Below, piece by piece: positions 1 through 11,708 of a stretch of DNA of 64,000 nucleotides. The DNA lies in contig NC_065876.1 of assembly GCF_933775445.1 (NCBI RefSeq), positions 22,878,001 through 22,942,000 on the forward strand, given 5' to 3'. This DNA comes from Argentina anserina. Its lineage: Eukaryota; Streptophyta; Magnoliopsida; Rosales; Rosaceae. The stretch's first letter is position 1. Each line of letters starts with the position of its first letter. The notes under the pieces are model-generated. The model was not told the origin of the DNA and did no database searches. It saw nothing but the letters and a program-made list of their open reading frames with translations. Both the position numbers and the translations under genes were made by a program.

Positions 1-1002
1 AGTGACGATCAAGTTCAAGTCCTTTTAGGTAATCCGCTACATAAAATACTTCAAAGTGTAACCATGACTCTACTTACAATTATTTTTTTTTGTTTTTGTA
101 TGAAAAAATATGTGAATTATTATGTGATTTCTTTGTTTTAATTTGCGAGTTATGTAATTGGAGTTGTATTAATAATTTTTTTTGAAATTTTCAGTTGATC
201 ATTAAGTTAATTTCAAAAATCTTTGTAGATGCATTAAAATTTTAAGTGCAGCTATTACCACCCTATCATACTCTTTGTTCACATTACTTTCTTATTTCAC
301 CCTACATTTATATTTTAAAATCCAATTTTACTCATTTCACCTATTTCTTTTCCCGGAAGTATCCTTATACATATACAATTAAGAAGTTAACTTTTTTTTT
401 CTACAAATTTTGATGAAGCTAAGGTAATAATTTAACGAGATCAAGAACGAATCAATGATGATGGGAAACACAAAAGAAAAATAAAAAAACCAAAATATTT
501 AGTTTTTTCTGATTAATTTCATAATTTGGTAATAAATTAGTGTACATATTAGTCTTTATACTTGGTTGATATAGTCTTTTAATAATTAAAAAATATGTCG
601 GGTGAACAAAGAACATAGTAGAGTGGCAATTGCTACACCTAATCTTTTGTTCTTTTTATGTGTTCAAGTAATTTTCAAAGTGAGGTTAATAAGTTTGGAT
701 GTTATAATAATTAAAAGGATATTGCTACTAAGATCTCTAAATTTAGTCATTAAACTTCTTTTGAAATTTCTAAAATAACCTTAGTTATATTATTCACATA
801 CACTTTGAGAGATTGCTCATTACCTCTCTTATTCGAGAAATTTTTTATACATACACTCCACAAACCTCTTAATACGCATTCGTTTCTTAATACAACAGTA
901 CTTTAATTTCTAGTTCTAATATTTTACTAAATACACCAGCCAAGATACCTAAAAGATACCCCAATCACAATTTATTTTATTATTTGACTATATCTTATCT
1001 AC

Positions 1003-1080
1003 TTAGTATATATATATATATATATATATATATCTTTCTAATGGGAATATATATATATATATATCTATATTTATGTATAT
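1003..1080. repeat. TA microsatellite
   Basis: Two runs of alternating TA, at about 1005-1033 and 1047-1063, are separated by a short unique spacer. The minus-strand frame across it is a low-complexity Tyr/Ile run and is not a gene. Confidence 0.9.
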
Positions 1081-1798
1081 ATAAATATCTGTAATGTTCA
1101 TTTTGACTTTTTTTTTGTTCTAAAAAATCCTTAAAATTTATTAGTGTTCTCTTTAAATATGAAATAATAATTAAGCAAATGAAGAGCACACATCTCAACG
1201 CCTCAAGTCGTTTACCGTTCATATGAAAATGAATCAAATAACTCATTTCATGAGAACCGAATCTCTTTACAGGAAGAAGTTATGAATTAGTTTTTTTAGC
1301 ACGAAGTCAAGAAAAATTTTATTCTCTTAAGCTCACCCATAAATTATCCAATTTATGAATTACTTTGTGAAAAAGATAAATGAATCGACTAATTATCCAA
1401 ATTTCTCATATTTAAAGTTCCATTATGATAGGAGTCATCTTAAATTCCCTTGCAATTTCACATTAATTAGTTTACAAATTTATTTTGATTTCTGATTTTA
1501 ATTTGTTTTATATTTTCCTAAGATGTGATATATGGTTGTTTTTACATATAACAAACTACTAATAAATACTATACAATAATTTGGTTTACAAAAAACTCAC
1601 TTCCTAATTTGATAGAGCAAATTAGGACAAAAAGTTACAAATAAAACAACATAATGACAAGTTGTTACTGTCATATGATATTTTACTTTTTTGGTCTTAT
1701 TCAGCACATCACATTTAAGAGAATTCAAAATTCATTATCACTACCACATATCACATCTACATTTGTATATGCTACTGTCGACTAAGAAGCTAGCTGCT

Positions 1799-1892
1799 AC
1801 TGTCGAGTATGTCAAACTTATATTATTCAATTTTCTAATTAAACAACATGTTACTGTAGAGTATGTCAAACTTATATTATTCAATTCCAAAA
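1799..1892. repeat. 54-bp tandem duplication
   Basis: A block starting CTGTCGAGTATGTCAAAC recurs 54 bases later as CTGTAGAGTATGTCAAAC. The 3' part of the two units (TTATATTATTCAATT) is identical. It looks like a simple local duplication. Confidence 0.8.
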
Positions 1893-2924
1893 TCACTAAA
1901 CTTCATTCTTTGCTCAAATTATAAATAATTTAAAATAAATATGAATCATATTAATCAACTCACGATCAATTATTTGTCGAAAAATTATATGGTAAAATGC
2001 ACCTTCATTCTCTATGTTTACTCGTTTTTTTTAATATGTTTTGCATATCAATATATTTTATTTCAATAGTTAATAGTTGCAATTATATATTTATTTTATG
2101 ATAAAGTTAGAGGTCCCAATAACATACAAAAGCCTGATAATTGTTTTTTTGAAAGTGAGCCTACTAATAATTAGATCTACAAAGTGGTAGAAATAATGTT
2201 GTATATTCAGTATATTACAAGCGGCAATTGTTATGTGTAATGGTTAATTTATATGTTTGAGTTGATTATCGGGTTAGATAGTACTACTAAACAGTACGTA
2301 CTCAATTTATTGAAGCTTCAAATCCCATTAGAATCAAAATGCAACTAAAGTTCAAAGAAGCAAACATGCATCAAAGAAGAGAAAAAGAAAAATATAACTT
2401 CACTATCTTAGCCCATAGACACACACCATCTTCAACACAATTGTTAATTGTGAGTTCAAGACATAAAATAGGAGTACTTGTCATTTGTAGAAATGTCATT
2501 TTAGATTCTAATTTTTTTTTATTTTCTCCTAAGGACATCTCCGACGTGCTCAACCCATACCCAAATTGGGTAGCATTCTGCAAAAAAAAAAAAAAAACAA
2601 CCCTCTCCAACCATGAAATCCATTTTGAGTTTTACTCATCTACCCATTTGGCTGCCTAAAATGGATCGATGTGAAGGAGGGTGATACATCTCAAACCTAG
2701 GTATACTTTGAGATATACTTTTGTTATTCATTTTAGGGTTAAGAGAATGGTAATATTGAACTTTTAATGGGTTCAACAGTTGACTTTTTATTTTGTTTTT
2801 TGTTTGAGGAAACTTTCTTCATAAAAATTGTAGATGACGTTAAATTGAGAATGTAGACACGTGATACGCTTAAATCATAGTTCGTATAAAGAGGTTATGA
2901 TCAAGAAAGTATTTTGTTGACCAA

Positions 2925-3120
2925 AAATTAATCAACAGTGCATCAATACCGAATGAACCAACAAGATCTTGGTAAACATGGACTGAACATAAATAAAGCA
3001 AGTATTTTATTTTAGCTAATATAGGAATATATAGGTAAACATGTTGGACTAGGAGCAAGTAGCCAAGTATGATGCAAGTAAAAGCCAATGAGGAGACATA
3101 TCATGAATCTAGGGTAAGCT
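2925..3120. repeat. Dispersed segment shared with 30214-30440
   Basis: The sequence from TGCATCAATACCGAATGAAC, through GATCTTGGTAAACATGGA and TATTTTATTTTAGC, to GACTAGGAGCAAGTA and CTAGGGTAAGCT recurs at about 30221-30435 with small indels. No protein is recognisable in either copy. It could be a duplicated UTR or intron fragment of an unidentified gene, or an old repeat. Confidence 0.7.
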
Positions 3121-3185
3121 TTCAATTCCATCTGAAAGATAAAATGCAGGAGCATAAGAAAATAAAAATATTTGATGCCTTCAAT

Positions 3186-3196
3186 ATGTGTGTGTG

Positions 3197-3228
<32 letters not shown>
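3186..3228. repeat. TG/TA microsatellite
   Basis: A TG run passes into TA runs interrupted by single G bases. Confidence 0.85.
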
Positions 3229-3347
3229 CTCTGGTATTAGAACCATAAGAGTTGTAAGTAAATAATCTCTAATTTTAAACTTCTTAGTCCCCAGGTGGAG
3301 GCTCTGTCTCCTAGGGGCGGATCCTAAGTCGATATATTTTTCTATTA

Positions 3348-3640
3348 CACTAGGCCAAAAACCTTCATACCACACATTTCAGACAACATATAATTTATAT
3401 ATGTTGTCTAAACCTTTCTCAACCATTCCAGACAACATATAAGTGAATATGTGCTGTCTCTAAATTTAGACAATTCAAATTTCTTGAAAATTTTCAAAAT
3501 TTCTGAATTTTTTAAAAATGTGGAAAATATCATACAACATACAACTGTTATGTGCTTAAAATTTTGAAAATCTTCATACAGCACATATGTTCTATATGCT
3601 ATATGAGTTTTCAGATACTGATACGGCGGGACAAACAATC
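3348..3640 (+). mobile_element. Possible CACTA-type transposon end
   Basis: The stretch starts CACTAGGCCAAAAACC, which has the form of a CACTA-superfamily terminus. It is followed by subterminal repeats of ACAACATAT in both orientations, for example at about 3383-3412, 3432-3458, 3534-3546 and 3577-3600. Clustered subterminal repeats are typical of CACTA ends. I did not find the matching opposite end (TTTTGGCCTAGTG), so boundaries and class are uncertain. The LUC7-like pseudogene starts a few hundred bases downstream and could be cargo. Confidence 0.35.
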
Positions 3641-4176
3641 CATTGTGAAAATTTCACGTACCTAAATTAAGTTTTCAGTTCCCTCCTCTAAGCCTCTAAC
3701 ACTTCAACAAAATTTCACAACCCGCACAAAATTTCAACCACTACATGTCCCTCACTGAGATTCAAAACCTCCAACTTCGACGGGGTCTTCCTCTTCTAGC
3801 TCGTCACCGCCTCTGACCAAACCCAGGGTCGACGACACTGCACTCCACCTGCGACGGCCTTCAGTCTTGCTCGTTTCTCTTCACAACCTCAGCCTCAATC
3901 TATTCCCCAATTTCACTACCTTAGTTCTCGTTTGCTTCCAAGGTAAATAACAATTCTCAATTTCCTTGGGTTTTCACTCGATTTTAATTTTAGGGTTCGA
4001 TTTTTAGAACAAAAGGCTCTTAAACTCATTCCTTGTTGTTTCCTTACTTTTTCACTGTGATTTAGGGTTGTGGATTGTGTTAATGTGGTTGAGATTCTAA
4101 ATAATCTCGTAGTGATTATCTTTTCAAACTTTTTCTCATTGGAGATTCTAGCGTTGGCTAGTCTGGCTTCTCATGA

Positions 4177-5370
4177 GATCGCAATTATTACAATTGCGAT
4201 GTGTGTCGCCTCTACCTCGTCGGACTCTGCCCCCACGAGCTCTTCCAATTAACGGTAACCAAGCCCTTCATCTCTATTAAATTCGTACTTCTCGATCCCA
4301 ATGGGAATTAGATCAGCAAACTCAGTATAATCTTATCTTTTTAATTGAATTCAGAAAATGGATATATGACTGTGCCTGAAGGTTCACTCTTTGCAACTCA
4401 GAGAAGAGTATCCTTTGTTTTATTAACGATTTATTGCCTTAGTTATGATTGAAATTTGAATTACAGTAAATTTGGAATACTAGTGATGCCCTTAACTGTC
4501 TCCATAGATACAAAGAAGCTAGGAAACAAGGAACTGATAACTATGATAGAGACCTGGAGGATGTTATAGATAGGCTCATTGTTGAATGTGATAGCCAAAT
4601 TTCCAGAGCCCTTAAGCACATTGAGGATGCTATTGCTAGTTCTGTTTCTGAAGTTACTCAGGTGATTAATCATTTCATTCCTAGGCTCTTAGTTATAAAT
4701 TTTTCATTTCATTTGAGAAAGTAGCTGATTACATGAAAGCTAGACCATCTCTGAAACTGAATCGAGGCTCGTAGCAAACTACTGAACTGAGCTCATCTGA
4801 CTCTGGGTCTGAAGCTTGATTTACTTTTTCTTACACATATATCTAAGAATTTTCAATTTTTTGATGGCAGATGGTTAGTCTTTTATCTCTTGTCTCTTTT
4901 GTTTCAGAAAAAAAAAGGTGAAAGAAGCTGATGAGTCTAGTAAGAAACAAGACAATGGGTCTGGAGATGAACTGTGCATTCTGCAAATAGTGCAATAAGT
5001 TACAGGTGCCCCAATCATGTCTGACTAAAATGGTTTTTGTGTAGGTTTTTAAATTTTTATGGGAGAGCATAGGATAAGGGTTGTTTTGTTTGTAGTGGGA
5101 GATTATGATGCTGAGAAAATTGATACTTTGGTGTATTTTGGTCCTTGTTCTTTCTCATTCTATCAGGGGGTTTCATTCTACAAGAATGGCTTATTATGTT
5201 TTGATCAATTTTATGGAAAAGAAGAAATCAAAAGGGGTTTATTTAAAAAAGAAAATAAAAAGAAAGTGTCTTATTACTTGTGTTCTGGTTATGCTGCAAT
5301 TGCAGGGCTCCGTAGATAATCGAGTTATCAAAGCACATTAAAGAGAAGCTTGAAGAGGCTGATAGATTAG
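4177..5370 (+). pseudogene. LUC7-like U1 snRNP protein pseudogene (partial)
   Basis: LUC7 proteins belong to the U1 snRNP and help choose 5' splice sites. Four pieces follow family order with splice-like borders: 4177-4254 (reads CRLYLVGLCPHELFQLT, the first CCCH finger, then donor GTAACC); 4355-4407 (KMDI, a stop, then KVHSLQLR); 4508-4661 (YKEARKQGTDNYDRDLEDV and the rest of this helical stretch to SEVTQ, donor GTGATT); and 5306-5370 (IELSKHIKEKLEEADRL, donor GTATTT). Breaks are clear: a TGA in the second piece, a TAG early in the fourth and a doubtful phase at its acceptor. No family-like N-terminus, second zinc finger or RS-rich C-terminus was found. The Pyr-rich DNA at 3660-4060 resembles a 5' UTR and first intron. 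The family call is firm; the copy is dead or expressed only as non-coding RNA. Confidence 0.8.
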
Positions 5371-6880
5371 GTATTTCTATTCTTTCTGGATTTACTGTAT
5401 TGCTTCTATGTTTTTTATGAGTACAATGTCTTCTTTATTATTATTATGTGCTACGATTTCATATTGTGATTCAACCAATATGTAACATCATATCCCCTTT
5501 ACACACACTAGATTGGTATCTCTACCATGACTAGTCTGTGTACGTTTCCAAGGCGGGCATACTAATCATGCACTCGAAACTACATCGTTGTTGATAGTGG
5601 TTGAAGGAAATAAAATTTCACCATCGGTACCCAAATAATTGTAGCAATGTCAATGTAGTACACATACTATCCCACCTTATCGGACTTTAAATAATAAATA
5701 CTTAATTTACTATTAATAAAATTTTAGTACAAATTATTGTAATAGAAAAAACATATATATTGTTCCAAATATCCTTCATCATCTACTTCGATACCATGAG
5801 TTTAATTATTATAAAATTAAATTAATCATTCAAATTATAGCGTTATAGATATTGTACATAAAAATTCTAGTGTTATCATACAAGAGAAACATATATAATT
5901 ATATATTGTATATAAGATTATATAGGTTTCGATTTCTAAGTTCATGCAATATATAAATCGCCTTTATTTATATCATATAACTCGAACCATATATTAATGA
6001 GAAAATTAACCGGGACTTATTTATCTTTAGGAAATGAAGTAAGGTCCAAGATTCATTCTTTGAAGTTACTCATTTCCTTATCAAATGCATCTAAGATGTT
6101 CTCATAAATTATAAATGTATGATGATGAAATATTTGATGGTTAAAATTCAAATGAAATTTAAAGCGGGACAAGACGGGATAGAAATATTCGTCACACGTC
6201 TCGTTCCACTATTATGAAACGGGACTCGAGGTTTCGGCTTTTTATGCCCACCCATAATTTTGACAAAACACAAACAAAGCGCCGCTGTTGTTCACCCCAC
6301 GTTTACTGTTCATTTATTTACATTTCTGCCACTGGGTTGTTGGCCTTTCGGGTTGGATTTTGACAAAACACAAACAAAAACCGCTGCAGCGCCCAGCCTA
6401 TGTACTAGTAAGTTTCAAAGACACTGAACAACAACTGTGAATAATTGGAACTAGGTAGAAGATGGACTGTGGTAAATAGATTGAACTTTGGACTGTAACA
6501 TGCGAAGCGGGTTTCACTATTCATCGCGGTGGTATTGTTCAATGTTCACATTCAATATCACATATTTCCCGATATTATGTCGAAATTTTCCATTTCTTGG
6601 GTCTTCAATATCTCCTTGATACCCAATATTTTAGTCCTTGGTTTTCTCATAGTTAGACTTGAGCTGTCATCTGTCAATCAACTCTCGATTGCAGAGTTCC
6701 TCACATGTAGTCTTTTATATTTTTTCTAAACATAGTTTCGGCATATTTGCATGAAAAAAGTTTGGTACAGTTTTATATTGGTATAATTATGCTACATTTG
6801 ATTAAAAAATTCCAAGAAGGAATATCGGGAAGATAACAAATGTATAGAAGAATATTATAATAAAATAAATTTATGACATA
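5371..6880. other. Intergenic, with hAT MITE relic near 6170-6255
   Basis: There is no supported gene. At about 6165-6255 the DNA resembles the 3' half of the hAT MITE found complete at 16952-17468: it has GGGACAAGACGGGAT, then CACTATTATGAAACGGGAC, and ends in TGCCCACCCA. The phrase TTGACAAAACACAAACAAA occurs twice (about 6259 and 6359), flanking roughly 100 bases, so a small duplication or insertion is likely. The open frame 6529-6729 shows no recognisable domain. Confidence 0.5.
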
Positions 6881-6886
6881 TGTATT

Positions 6887-7532
6887 TGCTGCCTTTTCTT
6901 TTGTAGATTTGGACAAGAATATGTTGTTGCAATTACTAGCTAATTTGGAGAACAAGGAGCTCTTACATACAACTCAAATGTATTATGATTGTGAAAAATG
7001 TATTATGACTATAACTGCAATTTATGCAATTTAACGTTGTTTAAAATATAAAAATATGTATTATTACGATTTATTTTTAACACAATCTTACTTAAACTAA
7101 TAAAAATGCACTCCGGCATGCGCGTGAGTGCGGACGTGGAGGCTAGTATATCATGTAGACAACCACAGTAATATAGCAGTGAACACATTTAGTCAAAACA
7201 CTATGCTGCCTACTGAAAACACACTCAATCGGATTGAATATAGACCTTCGAAACCATGGTTTATACAATCAACTCCAATTCTGACACATATGATTCCAAC
7301 CTGTGAACCAGAGTCTTTTTATCTTTCACTTTGAATTCATGAATGCCTGAAAAATTCTAAACAGAAACAAGAGAAATTTCCTTATTATAATAGTTCCTTA
7401 TTTTTTATATTTACTATAAAAAATTTGGTAGGCCTTTGGGAAGCCAGAATAAGAAGCCAAAGAAGATTCAGAAGCTTGGTCCGCCTCCACTGCGAGTTTC
7501 TCTTCAAATTGCTAACAAACTAAAGGTATGGT
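6887..7532 (+). other. Possible exon fragments of an unidentified gene
   Basis: Two short stretches have exon-like borders. After TTTTGTAG, bases 6907-7034 read through DLDKNMLLQLLANLENKE to a stop. After TTGGTAG, bases 7428-7528 read GRPLGSQNKKPKKIQKLG and onward to IANKLK, followed by GTATGG. The second is Lys-rich and begins like an AT-hook, but lacks a full hook. I do not recognise a protein, and the two pieces need not belong together. No start codon or promoter is evident. Confidence 0.2.
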
Positions 7533-7539
7533 TAACCCC

Positions 7540-8940
7540 CCTGATAAGGGTAAAGGGATTGCTTAAATCTCTTTGGCTCTTACCTACCCAATATGTTTGC
7601 AGATCCTTATATTCTACTATGGATATCATCTATTGAACACCAGTTGAGGTCCTCAGACAACGATAGTATCTTCTATTGTGGGTTTAATGAAAAAATCGGT
7701 TTGTAATCGGTTGTTTAGTTTTTTTTTGCTTGTACCGGGGTTGTTTAGTTTAATGGAAACATAATATCATATGTTTGTATGCTTGTACCGGGGCTTTACC
7801 ACCCATGAAAAAGCTATGTTCAAGACATCTTATGATGTAACGTACCTTCTGGGCTTGGTTAATGGAACTATTATTTTTCTAAAAAAAAAAATCAATTTTC
7901 CCGACTGTGAAATAACTAGTCAAATCTACTGACATGAAAGACATGGGTTGACATATTAGTGGGAGATAGAAAAGGGGATAAACTAAATGGGGCAAAATAT
8001 TTTCTCGAGATCAAATCTGACACTGTGGTGCTGCTAGTATTGGTTATGAAGCAAACTTTTGGGCCAATGGGGCAGCGCCACGTGGCAGTATGATATATAA
8101 GACTTCAACCATACTTAAAAAACTCTGAAAAATTGAAATATGGTGAACGACCTCAATTTTATGTTTCTCATAAAAAAAATTAACCAACTTAAAAAATAGG
8201 AATACTACAAATGTTAAAGCATATAGCTAATTAGCTATAGTGCAAGGCCGTTTTACCCTTCTTGCTAGCGTAATAGAATTGGCCGCATTGCTGGCTCTTA
8301 TTATTATGAAAAAATGACCAATTTATACAAATTTGGACTCCATATTGACCATTTGAATGACAAAATTCAAAATGTGACCATTCACTCTAAGAGTATCTAC
8401 AACTATTTGACCAAATAGTACAAATATTATGATCTTGTATGTTTTTGAGACCATTTTACTCTCATCTATCTAAACACTTATAGAAAAGAGAAACTTGATA
8501 AGAGAGATTACTTTGTGGTCACCGTCGCCGGACTCCGGTCATCGGTCATCGAAATAAATTACTGACCCTTAGTAACGTCTAATAATAAATTAATGACAAT
8601 TAGAAATCATATTACTGACCCCCAATAATCATATTACTGACCCTTAGTAACCCTTAATAATAAATTATTAACACCAAGTAAACCACAATAATAAATTATT
8701 GACCCAGTAAGTAATATGAGATAGTTATTACCCCCAGATTACCCGTAACTTTTTGTGCAAGTGTTATTATTATTATTGTTGTTGTTGTTTTTGTTTTGGC
8801 AGATTATTCCCAGTTTATTTAGGAGTAGTCCTAAGTCCCAACTCATTGTATCATGTGCGAGGTACGTATGCGTTTAGTTGAGTTAATCTAGCCGTTACAT
8901 TAATTAATTGTGTTTAGGGCTTTCTTAGTTTTGATCACTA
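7540..8940. other. Intergenic with degenerate ATTACTGACCC repeats
   Basis: No gene is seen. At 8560-8740 a degenerate unit of the form TAATAATAAATTATTGACCC recurs about six times with point changes. The phrase TTGTACCGGGG occurs twice (about 7731 and 7783). These look like decayed repeats. Confidence 0.5.
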
Positions 8941-8942
8941 CG

Positions 8943-8976
8943 GTGACGTGTGCCCGACTCGATGGGATTATATAAA
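8943..8976 (+). promoter_or_regulatory. Putative core promoter of the 9001-10953 gene
   Basis: A TATA box (TTATATAAA, 8968-8976) lies about 25-30 bases before the first ATG of the downstream gene. A GTGACGTG element with an ACGT core (8943-8950) sits just upstream. This spacing would leave a very short 5' UTR, so either the true start lies further down or the box is fortuitous. Confidence 0.4.
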
Positions 8977-9000
8977 CCCCCTTGTATCCATTTTCAATAT

Positions 9001-10953
9001 ATGCAGATGATCTCAATTTGTTTCTCTTTTCGATTTCTCTTCTTGAAATTGCGAGAAGCTCTCAGATCGCTTGCTAGGGTTAGCGCCCAAACTCTTTCTC
9101 AATCCTTGGCCGCTCTCGATCTTTCGCTTCCGGTACCAGAAACTCATCGCCCTCACCGTTTCGTCTCTCCCGTGTTCGTTCATACTCCTCAGTTCTCCGA
9201 AACCCTAATTCCCAATTCTCCTCTGAAACCCTATCGGTCGAAGTTTTGCTTGGTGAGTGTTGCCTCGTTTTCAAATCTTAATTTCTGATCATCTCACTGT
9301 GGATAATGAGAATATGATCTTTCTTTGGCCTTCTTTTCACTACTTGAGTTCTTGAGTGTTTAAATTGTTTCTGGCTAACTGGACTGTTTTCGTTGTTCAT
9401 CTTTTGTCTATATTGGGCTGTTCTTAGGGTTCGATAAGATGTGCCTCCATGGTTACTTGCATTTTTTGTTTATTGAACTTGTTATTCTGTTGTAGTCAAT
9501 CAAGCTTTTGTTGTGCTCCATTTTTCTGTTTGGCTTGTTACGTCATGATTGCTGTTATCTATTGCAGACAAAGGAATTAAAGTTGATGCCGGCTCCGGTG
9601 TGTGGAGTATTGAATATTAGGCGTACCAGTAGACGAAAGATCAATCAAAGGATCACCGCTGTTTCTGGTACATTATACTTCCTCAAACATATGTTGGATT
9701 TCGGTTATCTTGTGCCTCATTATTGCAGCGATTACAATTATCAGTAACGTTTTCTTAGCATCATTTAGCCGCTGATGAGTAATGTAAAAAGCTTGTCAAT
9801 GAAGAACTATTTTAAATCAAGAGCTGAGTTCACTTTCTGTGATCTATAGTAGGATATCAGGACTACTTTGTTATAGTTCTGATAGCTAAGTTGCATAAAT
9901 GATGTAGTTATACCATGTATATGTTAAGAGTATTCTTCCCAAAAGTAATTGCAATGGGTTAAGAGGCCCAGAGTCTCAAAATTGTATTGCGTGTTTGTTG
10001 GAAGTAGAAAGACAGGAAGTGACTTGTATTGTGGGTGTTCATTGATCTACTTTTGAGTGTTATAATGATCAAAATTTGGAACATATATATGATAATTCTT
10101 TTCTAGGAAGCAGGGCTGCAATATGTTGATTATCTTTGTCAAGTGTCTGATTTGACTTGGGAATTCAGGCCTTATTAGTGCTGGCCAGCATTCCATGCTT
10201 CACTTGAATACTTGTGCACGTTTTGTTCCTGCATGTTTGTCTGCATTGGGTTCTATCGGTTGATTACGAGTTACCGGTGTTTATATGTGTTTAAGGAATG
10301 ATAATGGCATTACAACAGCCGGATAATGACCAAAGCTACATTCATGACCTTAAATAGTTCAACTCTGAATATCATTTTTGTCTGCATTGGATTCAATCGT
10401 CTGTTTTCTGGAATTGCGAATGACAAAGTAAGAATACTGCTGTTATCGACTGAAAATGAGTCATTCTGTTGATAAGTAAATGGTGGGCACTTAATTAATG
10501 ACTGCTAAGGCTCTGTCTATATTTTAGCTCTGAGCCCTTTCAAGCTCATCTTCTAAACTAAACTAAACTAAATGATAAGTAATTATTCAAATCTTCGCTC
10601 TATTGTTTTTTAAGAAACAAATATTGATGAAAAATTCTTCTGTAATATCTGTTGTTAGCAAGTATTAATCTGGTGTATTGTACCTCTACCCTTGTAGCCC
10701 AAAAGAGATTCATATCCGACAGTAACCTCTTAGCTGCTTTATGCTAGTCTGGTTTGACGTTATAATTATTTGAGTTCATACACCAAACATGCAAACTAGT
10801 GCATACATGTTTTCTTTTTTCTTCTTGATTACAGACTCAGTTGCTGAGTTTATTGTGGTAACAGGGTGGGTAAGAGCCTCCGCAAGCTTACTTGAAGGCC
10901 TAGGAGCAGATGCACCCAAAAAAAAGATCGTTGGAAGTTTCAGAATGAATTGA
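9001..10953 (+). CDS. Three-exon gene for a small unrecognised protein (156 aa)
   Basis: Exons 9001-9252, 9568-9667 and 10835-10953 join in frame (252+100+119 = 471 nt, 156 codons plus stop). Borders are good: donors TTG|GTGAGT and CTG|GTACAT, acceptors TATTGCAG and GATTACAG. Phase continuity over two introns supports a real gene. The N-terminal 35-40 residues contain Arg, Ser, Leu and Ala with very few acidic residues (LREALRSLARVSAQTLSQSL), like an organelle transit peptide. The middle is Pro/His-rich. Exon 2 is basic (RRTSRRKINQR). Exon 3 carries SVAEFIVVTGWVRASASLL, possibly one membrane or amphipathic segment, and ends KKKIVGSFRMN. I do not know the family. ATGs at 9001 and 9007 are both close to the TATA box, and an ATG in exon 2 (9586) is an alternative. 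A plant-specific organelle-targeted protein is an inference from composition only. Confidence 0.55.
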
Positions 10954-10999
10954 AATGTAAGAATGTAATAATTGATTGAAACATACAAGTCTGTAATTT

Positions 11000-11630
11000 A
11001 CAGAATGTAAAAATTGAAATGTGATATGTATGGCTTGAATGCTATACATATGAGTCAATACTCAATAGTCATACTTCATTATACACTATCTTGTTTGTTA
11101 TGATACTAACGGTATTTTGGATTCGTAGATGAGTTTGAATAATGAAACCCATAATATGTCCTTAGATGAAGAGGGAGGAGGAGGTAATTTACCTGGTAAT
11201 ATTTGATGTTACAACATTATGATCTCAATTATGCTGCTTAATAATTAATGAACTTTTAGCAAAAGCCTCCGTATGATTTGGTTGAGGAATTTGAGTTCCT
11301 CACAAGTTTGACAAAGCTATTATGAAACCCTCAGTATGTACTTGCTTCATTTCATTCGTTATATAAATCCTGCGCCATGGAATGCATGTTAGTGCCTGTG
11401 TTGACCTTTATTTTTATTTTCTTCAAAGTTCCTGGGGTCGGCTTTCTGTTCATACGCTTTTATTTTCTTCAAACTTGCCGTCCATAATGTTAATTTTGGA
11501 AGTAAATTCAACTAGAGCTGTAGCATCTAACTTTATCCTACTCACATGAATGTTCTGCTTGCTTCTTTGTTGTTCTGCTATTAGTACTGGCTTTCATACT
11601 TCTGCTAATGTAGTTATGACAAGGATCCGT
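11000..11630. other. Intergenic or 5' region of channel gene A
   Basis: No clear gene. A short open stretch after ATTCGTAG (11130 to about 11183, MSLNNETHNMSLDEEGGGG followed by GTAATT) could be an upstream exon or nothing. It does not join demonstrably to the channel gene. Confidence 0.35.
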
Positions 11631-11708
11631 ACTTGATTATTGATATCTACGTTTTCTGGTTTTACTGCTGTAGCTGACATCTCGAAGGATGATTCCGCCG
11701 AGATCTTG

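Larger units (their letters stand above)
1..2900. other. AT-rich intergenic DNA
   Basis: I see no supported gene here. The stretch is very AT-rich, and its open frames are short, low in complexity and without recognisable motifs. It holds a TA microsatellite and one short tandem duplication, listed separately. The frames at 2339-2659 (plus) and 2371-2610 (minus) overlap each other and run through poly-A and poly-T, so I treat them as chance. Confidence 0.6.

Noticed and set aside
9080..9274. Antisense frame of 64 residues
   Set aside because: It is a shadow of exon 1 of the three-exon gene on the plus strand.
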